A DNA stretch of 8,153 nucleotides from an uncultured Eubacteriales bacterium (GTDB lineage Bacteria; Bacillota; Clostridia; Christensenellales; DTU072): NCBI GenBank assembly GCA_902766325.1, contig CACXDF010000275.1, positions 1-8,153 of the forward strand, in the 5' to 3' direction. Below the pieces are notes generated by a model. The model ran no database searches. It was not told the DNA's origin and saw only the letters and a program-made list of their open reading frames with translations. This document shows, one piece after another, positions 5,052-8,153 of this stretch. A program made the translations under genes and the position numbers. How positions within the stretch are numbered: position 1 is the first letter of the stretch; every line of letters starts with the position of its first letter.

Positions 5052-6008
5052 ATGATGGAAATCGGAAAACCTAAATTGACGGAAATCGCGGGTGCCGACG
5101 AATCTCAAGCGAGTTTTGTAGTAGAACCGCTCGAACGCGGATACGGCACCACTATCGGAAACGCCCTTCGCAGAATTCTGTGCACGGCTCTTCCGGGCGC
5201 GGCAATCATCGGCGTTGAAATCGAAGGCGTTCGTCATGAGTTCAGCACCATCCCCGGCGTCAAAGAAGACGTGGCGGAGATTATTCTGAATCTGAAAGAG
5301 ATCGCCGTGAAAGTCTTCTCGGAAGATACTTTTACGCAACAGAAACTCAGATTGCATAAAGAAGAAGGCGGCGTTGTCACCGCAAAAGATATCGAGCTGA
5401 CCAGCGAGATCGAGATCATGAATCCGGATGCGTACATCTGCACCTTGGAAGAAGGATATACCCTCGACATGAAGCTTAATATCGGAGTGGGAAGAGGTTA
5501 CGTTCCCTGCTCGGCCAATAAGCCCGCTCAGCAACAACCTCTCGGATACATCGCCATCGACTCGCTGTTCTCGCCTGTTTTGGCCGTCAGCTATGCTGTC
5601 GAAGTGACCCGTGTCGAACAGTCCATCGACTATGACAAGCTCACCATCAACGTCAAGACCAATGCAACCAGCTCTCCCAGAAAGGTCATCAGCCTCGCCG
5701 CGAAGATCATGAGCGATCACATGAAGCTCTTTATCGATCTCGTTGACGATATGGAGAACATGAATATTTTGGTCAGCAAAGACAACGATGAACAAAAGAA
5801 GACCCTCTATATGAGTATCGAAGAACTGGACCTCAGCGTTCGTCCGCTCAACTGCCTCAAGCGCGCCGGTATCTTTACCGTAGAAGACTTGATCAGAAAG
5901 ACGGAAGACGAAATGTTGAAAGTCCGGAACTTGGGACGCAAATCGCTTGACGAGGTTATCGAAAAACTCAATAAACTCGGCCTGTCGTTGAGCAACAAAG
6001 ACGAGTAA
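5052..6008 (+). CDS. rpoA: DNA-directed RNA polymerase subunit alpha
   Basis: The alpha subunit dimerises to scaffold RNA polymerase assembly, and its C-terminal domain contacts UP-element DNA and activators. The 318-residue protein has the N-terminal assembly domain (about 1-235), including the motif LERGYGTTIGNALRRILCTALPG at 27-49, whose core is GNALRRIL at 36-43. A linker of about 20 residues leads to the C-terminal domain (about 253-318). There, RPLNCLKRAGI at 264-274 places R264, N267 and K270 at the positions of the E. coli DNA-contact residues around R265, and LGRKSLDEV at 294-302 forms the second HhH part. Two ATGs are adjacent (5052 and 5055). AGGAGG (5034-5039) is 12 bases before the first, already long, so 5052 is favoured. 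The 46-nt gap after rpsD is the largest within the operon; rplQ follows after 11 nt. Confidence 0.99.
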   Translation: MMEIGKPKLTEIAGADESQASFVVEPLERGYGTTIGNALRRILCTALPGAAIIGVEIEGVRHEFSTIPGVKEDVAEIILNLKEIAVKVFSEDTFTQQKLRLHKEEGGVVTAKDIELTSEIEIMNPDAYICTLEEGYTLDMKLNIGVGRGYVPCSANKPAQQQPLGYIAIDSLFSPVLAVSYAVEVTRVEQSIDYDKLTINVKTNATSSPRKVISLAAKIMSDHMKLFIDLVDDMENMNILVSKDNDEQKKTLYMSIEELDLSVRPLNCLKRAGIFTVEDLIRKTEDEMLKVRNLGRKSLDEVIEKLNKLGLSLSNKDE

Positions 6009-6019
6009 GGAGAAAGAAA

Positions 6020-6535
6020 ATGGCACAAAATCGTAAATTGGGAAAGAGATCGGATCAAAGACTCGCCCTTATCTATAATCAGGCTGCGGAACTCCTCTGG
6101 TACGGCAAGATCCAAACGACTGTCGACAGAGCGAAGGAAGTAAGAAAGATCGCCGAAAAGATGATCACCCTCGCTATCAACACCTATCAAGACACGGTAA
6201 AGGTAACGAAGCAAAAAATCAATCAGAAGAACGAAAAGGTAGACGTCGAGTTCACCAACGACGGGCCGAAGAAGCTCGCCGCCAGAAGAACGATGATGGC
6301 GTACCTTCCCGACCTTCAGGAACAAAAAGCGGCGAAGGAAAGCAAAGAATCTTTCCGTAACAGAACGGCTGATATCAATCATCCGCTCATCGAAAAGCTC
6401 TTCGGCGAATATGCTCCGAAGTATGCCAAGCGCGCGGAAGAACTTCACACCGCCGGCGGCTATACCAGCATCGTTCGCACCACCGAGAGACACGGCGACA
6501 ACGCTCAACTTTGCATTCTGAAGTTGGTTGACTAA
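6020..6535 (+). CDS. rplQ: 50S ribosomal protein L17 (bL17), expanded form
   Basis: bL17 lies on the solvent side of the large subunit near the tunnel exit. The 171-residue product has a recognisable core: RKLGKRSDQRLALI at 5-18, IQTTVDRAKEVRKIAEKMIT at 31-50, KKLAARRTMMAYL at 84-96, HPLIEKLFGEYAPKYAKR at 121-138, and GGYTSIVRTTERHGD at 146-160. Common bacterial L17 is about 113-130 residues. The excess lies in two charged insertions, roughly 53-82 and 97-120, while both ends keep normal register, so this is not a frameshift or fusion. Similar long L17 forms exist in some Clostridia, to my recollection. GGAG (6009-6012), adjoining the rpoA stop, is seven bases before the ATG. It is the last gene of the operon; a terminator follows 22 bases after its stop. 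Confidence 0.97.
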   Translation: MAQNRKLGKRSDQRLALIYNQAAELLWYGKIQTTVDRAKEVRKIAEKMITLAINTYQDTVKVTKQKINQKNEKVDVEFTNDGPKKLAARRTMMAYLPDLQEQKAAKESKESFRNRTADINHPLIEKLFGEYAPKYAKRAEELHTAGGYTSIVRTTERHGDNAQLCILKLVD

Positions 6536-6557
6536 TTTAATCACAATTCGATAAGGG

Positions 6558-6589
6558 ATACCCGTAGCGAAAAGCTGCGGGTATTTTTT
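6558..6589 (+). terminator. Intrinsic terminator of the alpha operon
   Basis: An 11-bp stem, ATACCCGTAGC (6558-6568) with GCTGCGGGTAT (6574-6584), contains one T-G wobble and closes a GAAAA loop. The last T of the stem begins a run of six Ts (6584-6589), with further T-rich sequence behind. Position and orientation fit the end of the rplQ transcript. It has no matching A-run that would suggest a symmetric bidirectional terminator. Confidence 0.95.
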
Positions 6590-6650
6590 ATTGTTTTATA
6601 GAACATACCGTTGAGAGTTAAACGGAAAACCCTTGTAAAAAAATTACATA

Positions 6651-6679
6651 TGGACAATGGCGTCCGTTTTTGATATAAT
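6651..6679 (+). promoter_or_regulatory. Sigma-A-type promoter of the transporter gene
   Basis: TGGACA (6651-6656) and TATAAT (6674-6679) are separated by exactly 17 bp, and TG at 6671-6672 makes an extended -10. Transcription should start near 6686, giving a leader of about 70 nt. The element ACGGA or its complement TCCGT occurs at 6622-6626, 6663-6667, 6687-6691 and 6726-6730, around and between the promoter hexamers, and may be an operator; that part is tentative. Confidence 0.8.
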
Positions 6680-6756
6680 TTTTATGACGGATGCAAGAAG
6701 CCATCGGAAGACGGTTTATTTCAGAACGGAATTTTTTAATAAGGATGGAGAGAAAT

Positions 6757-8153
6757 ATGAGTTCTAACGAAGCGCAAGGAAGCGGAAAAACACTCAAACT
6801 GAATTATAAAAGAACTTTTATTATTGGTTTTGCGTTTTTCGGAATTTTGTTGATGTGGCAGGTTTACGACAACTATGCCTCGTCGTTCCTTTCGGAACTT
6901 TTTATGGGGGCGATGCATAAAAGCAACCCCGAGGACGTCCAGTATCTGGTCGGTATGATGATGGCGCTCGATAACCTGGCCGCGCTTATCATGATGCCGA
7001 TATTCGGGAACCTCAGCGATAAGACGGAAACGAAGATCGGTAAAAGAATGCCGTTTATTTTGATCGGGACCTTCGCGTGCGCGGTCGTATTCCCGTTTAT
7101 GCCGGTCGCGTTTCATTATCATAACCTCGCGGCCTTGATCGTACTGATGGCCATCACGGTGTTCTTTGCCATGATGTACCGCAACCCGGCCGTCGCGCTG
7201 ATGCCTGACCTGACGCCTAAGCCGCTCAGAAGTAAGGCCAACGGTATCATCAATATCATGGGTTATATCGGCGGCGCCGTGCCTACTTTGCTCGGTATGT
7301 TTTTGGTGCTGTCCAAGTATTTGGGCGAAAAAGACGCCGGTTCTTGGCAGGATCATAATATCTGGGTCATCGAGATCCCGTTCTTGCTCGCGTCGGTACT
7401 TATGGTCGTTTCCGTGTTGATCCTGTTCTTCCTCATTAAGGAAAACAAGATCAAAGAAGAAATAAAAGACGACCTGATCGCCGGTGAAAAAGAGGCGGAG
7501 ATCGCGGACTCGGTCGAAGAGGACGCTCCGATGACCAAGGCCAACAAGACCATGCTGATCTTGATTTTGGTAGCGGAATTCTTCTGGTTTATGGCGGATA
7601 ACGGTATCGGTACCTTTATGACCAATTACACAAGATACCACTTGCAAGCCTCCACGGCGTCGCTTTCTCTTAACACCATTATCAGCGGTCTGATGAGCGT
7701 GGGCGGCTTTGTGGTCGGCGGTATCATCGCTTCCAAGATCGGACGTAAATGGACTCTTACTTCAGGTTTGCTACTTACTCTTGCGGCTTACGCAGTATGG
7801 TTTATTTTAGGTCTTGTTATCAAACCCAACGGCGATTTCCCGCTGTATATCTACGCGATTTTTGCGGTAAAGGGCTTCGGTATGAGCCTTGTTCACGTCA
7901 ACTCTTTCCCGATGGTCGTAGAACTATGTAACGCCAAAAAGATCGGAAAGTTCACAGGGCTGTATTATGCCGCCTCTATGTTGGCGCAGACGATCACGCC
8001 GACTCTCATCGGTCTGCTCCTACTTACCGATGGGTTCGGATTCGACTTGCTGCCCCTTTACGCGTTGGTATGTATCGCGATCTCGACGGGTATATTCTTC
8101 TTTGTTAAGAGCGTCAAACTGAGCAAGACCAAAATAAAGGTAGGACTCGAAGC
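6757..8153 (+). CDS. MFS transporter, SLC45/sugar-cation symporter-like (3' end outside window)
   Basis: This is a polytopic inner-membrane carrier of the major facilitator superfamily. The frame is open to the window end, giving 465 residues. After a hydrophilic N-terminus, TM1 starts near residue 20. The loop 2-3 signature GNLSDKTETKIGKR (84-97) is MFS motif A, and its second-half counterpart is ASKIGRK (325-331). RNPAVALMPDL (142-152) and the late FTGLYYAASMLAQTITPTLIG (399-419) resemble the SLC45/sucrose-proton symporter branch. A charged cytoplasmic loop (about 228-266) divides the two six-helix halves. The substrate is unknown; a sugar or glycoside with a cation is only the family default. 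The ATG at 6757 has GGAG (6747-6750) six bases upstream; an in-frame ATG at 6745 would lie directly on its AAGG and lacks SD spacing. A separate promoter and the upstream terminator make it an independent unit. Confidence 0.93.
   Translation, partial: MSSNEAQGSGKTLKLNYKRTFIIGFAFFGILLMWQVYDNYASSFLSELFMGAMHKSNPEDVQYLVGMMMALDNLAALIMMPIFGNLSDKTETKIGKRMPFILIGTFACAVVFPFMPVAFHYHNLAALIVLMAITVFFAMMYRNPAVALMPDLTPKPLRSKANGIINIMGYIGGAVPTLLGMFLVLSKYLGEKDAGSWQDHNIWVIEIPFLLASVLMVVSVLILFFLIKENKIKEEIKDDLIAGEKEAEIADSVEEDAPMTKANKTMLILILVAEFFWFMADNGIGTFMTNYTRYHLQASTASLSLNTIISGLMSVGGFVVGGIIASKIGRKWTLTSGLLLTLAAYAVWFILGLVIKPNGDFPLYIYAIFAVKGFGMSLVHVNSFPMVVELCNAKKIGKFTGLYYAASMLAQTITPTLIGLLLLTDGFGFDLLPLYALVCIAISTGIFFFVKSVKLSKTKIKVGLE

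Noticed and set aside
5043..6026. Long minus-strand open frame opposite rpoA
   Set aside because: A shadow of the rpoA reading frame spanning nearly the same coordinates; no recognisable protein and no promoter on that strand.
6736..7647. Minus-strand open frame opposite the transporter
   Set aside because: The plus-strand frame has continuous membrane helices and MFS motifs; the minus frame is a low-complexity His/Arg/Asp shadow.
1..8153. Mobile elements, CRISPR arrays, defence or phage genes
   Set aside because: No transposase, direct-repeat array, integrase or att-like duplication was seen; gene order is that of a conserved chromosomal core region.

Overview
The window is the distal part of a bacterial ribosomal-protein supercluster, followed by a separate transporter gene. 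All genes are on the plus strand. In order they are secY (5' end cut off), adk, map, a small KOW-domain RNA-binding protein, infA, rpmJ, rpsM, rpsK, rpsD, rpoA, rplQ, and then a major-facilitator transporter cut off by the window end. The KOW gene between map and infA, Shine-Dalgarno (SD) sequences of the GGAGG type before most genes, and a cysteine-containing S4 encoded inside the alpha operon point to Bacillota, class Clostridia. Strongly expanded L17 (171 aa) fits some uncultured gut Clostridia such as Christensenellales-like lineages, but that finer placement is inference.

Layout. Positions 2-3310 (secY to rpmJ) are tightly packed, with gaps of a few bases to about 20, or overlaps. Positions 3311-3580 hold no convincing gene but contain a strong internal promoter (extended -10, TATAAT at 3341-3346) and a leader of about 230 nt before rpsM. 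Positions 3581-6535 are the alpha operon rpsM-rpsK-rpsD-rpoA-rplQ, closed by a canonical intrinsic terminator at 6558-6589. A new promoter at 6651-6679 drives the transporter gene from 6757 to the window end.

Function. The genes supply the protein export channel (SecY), adenylate balance (Adk), N-terminal methionine removal (Map), translation initiation (IF1), small and large subunit proteins (S13, S11, S4, L36, L17) and the RNA polymerase alpha subunit. The unit therefore couples ribosome, polymerase and secretion supply. The transporter is an independent unit, related to the SLC45/sugar-cation symporter branch of the MFS; its substrate cannot be read from sequence.

The most interesting part is the rpmJ-rpsM leader. 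It can fold into two mutually exclusive states. In one, the segment around 3518-3524 pairs upstream with 3471-3477 and leaves the rpsM SD free. In the other, 3515-3523 pairs in a 9-bp helix with 3565-3573 and buries the rpsM SD. This is the architecture of a translational switch, at the place where the E. coli alpha operon carries its S4-binding autoregulatory leader. I do not recognise it as a described RNA family; that remains to be tested by covariation and homology search.
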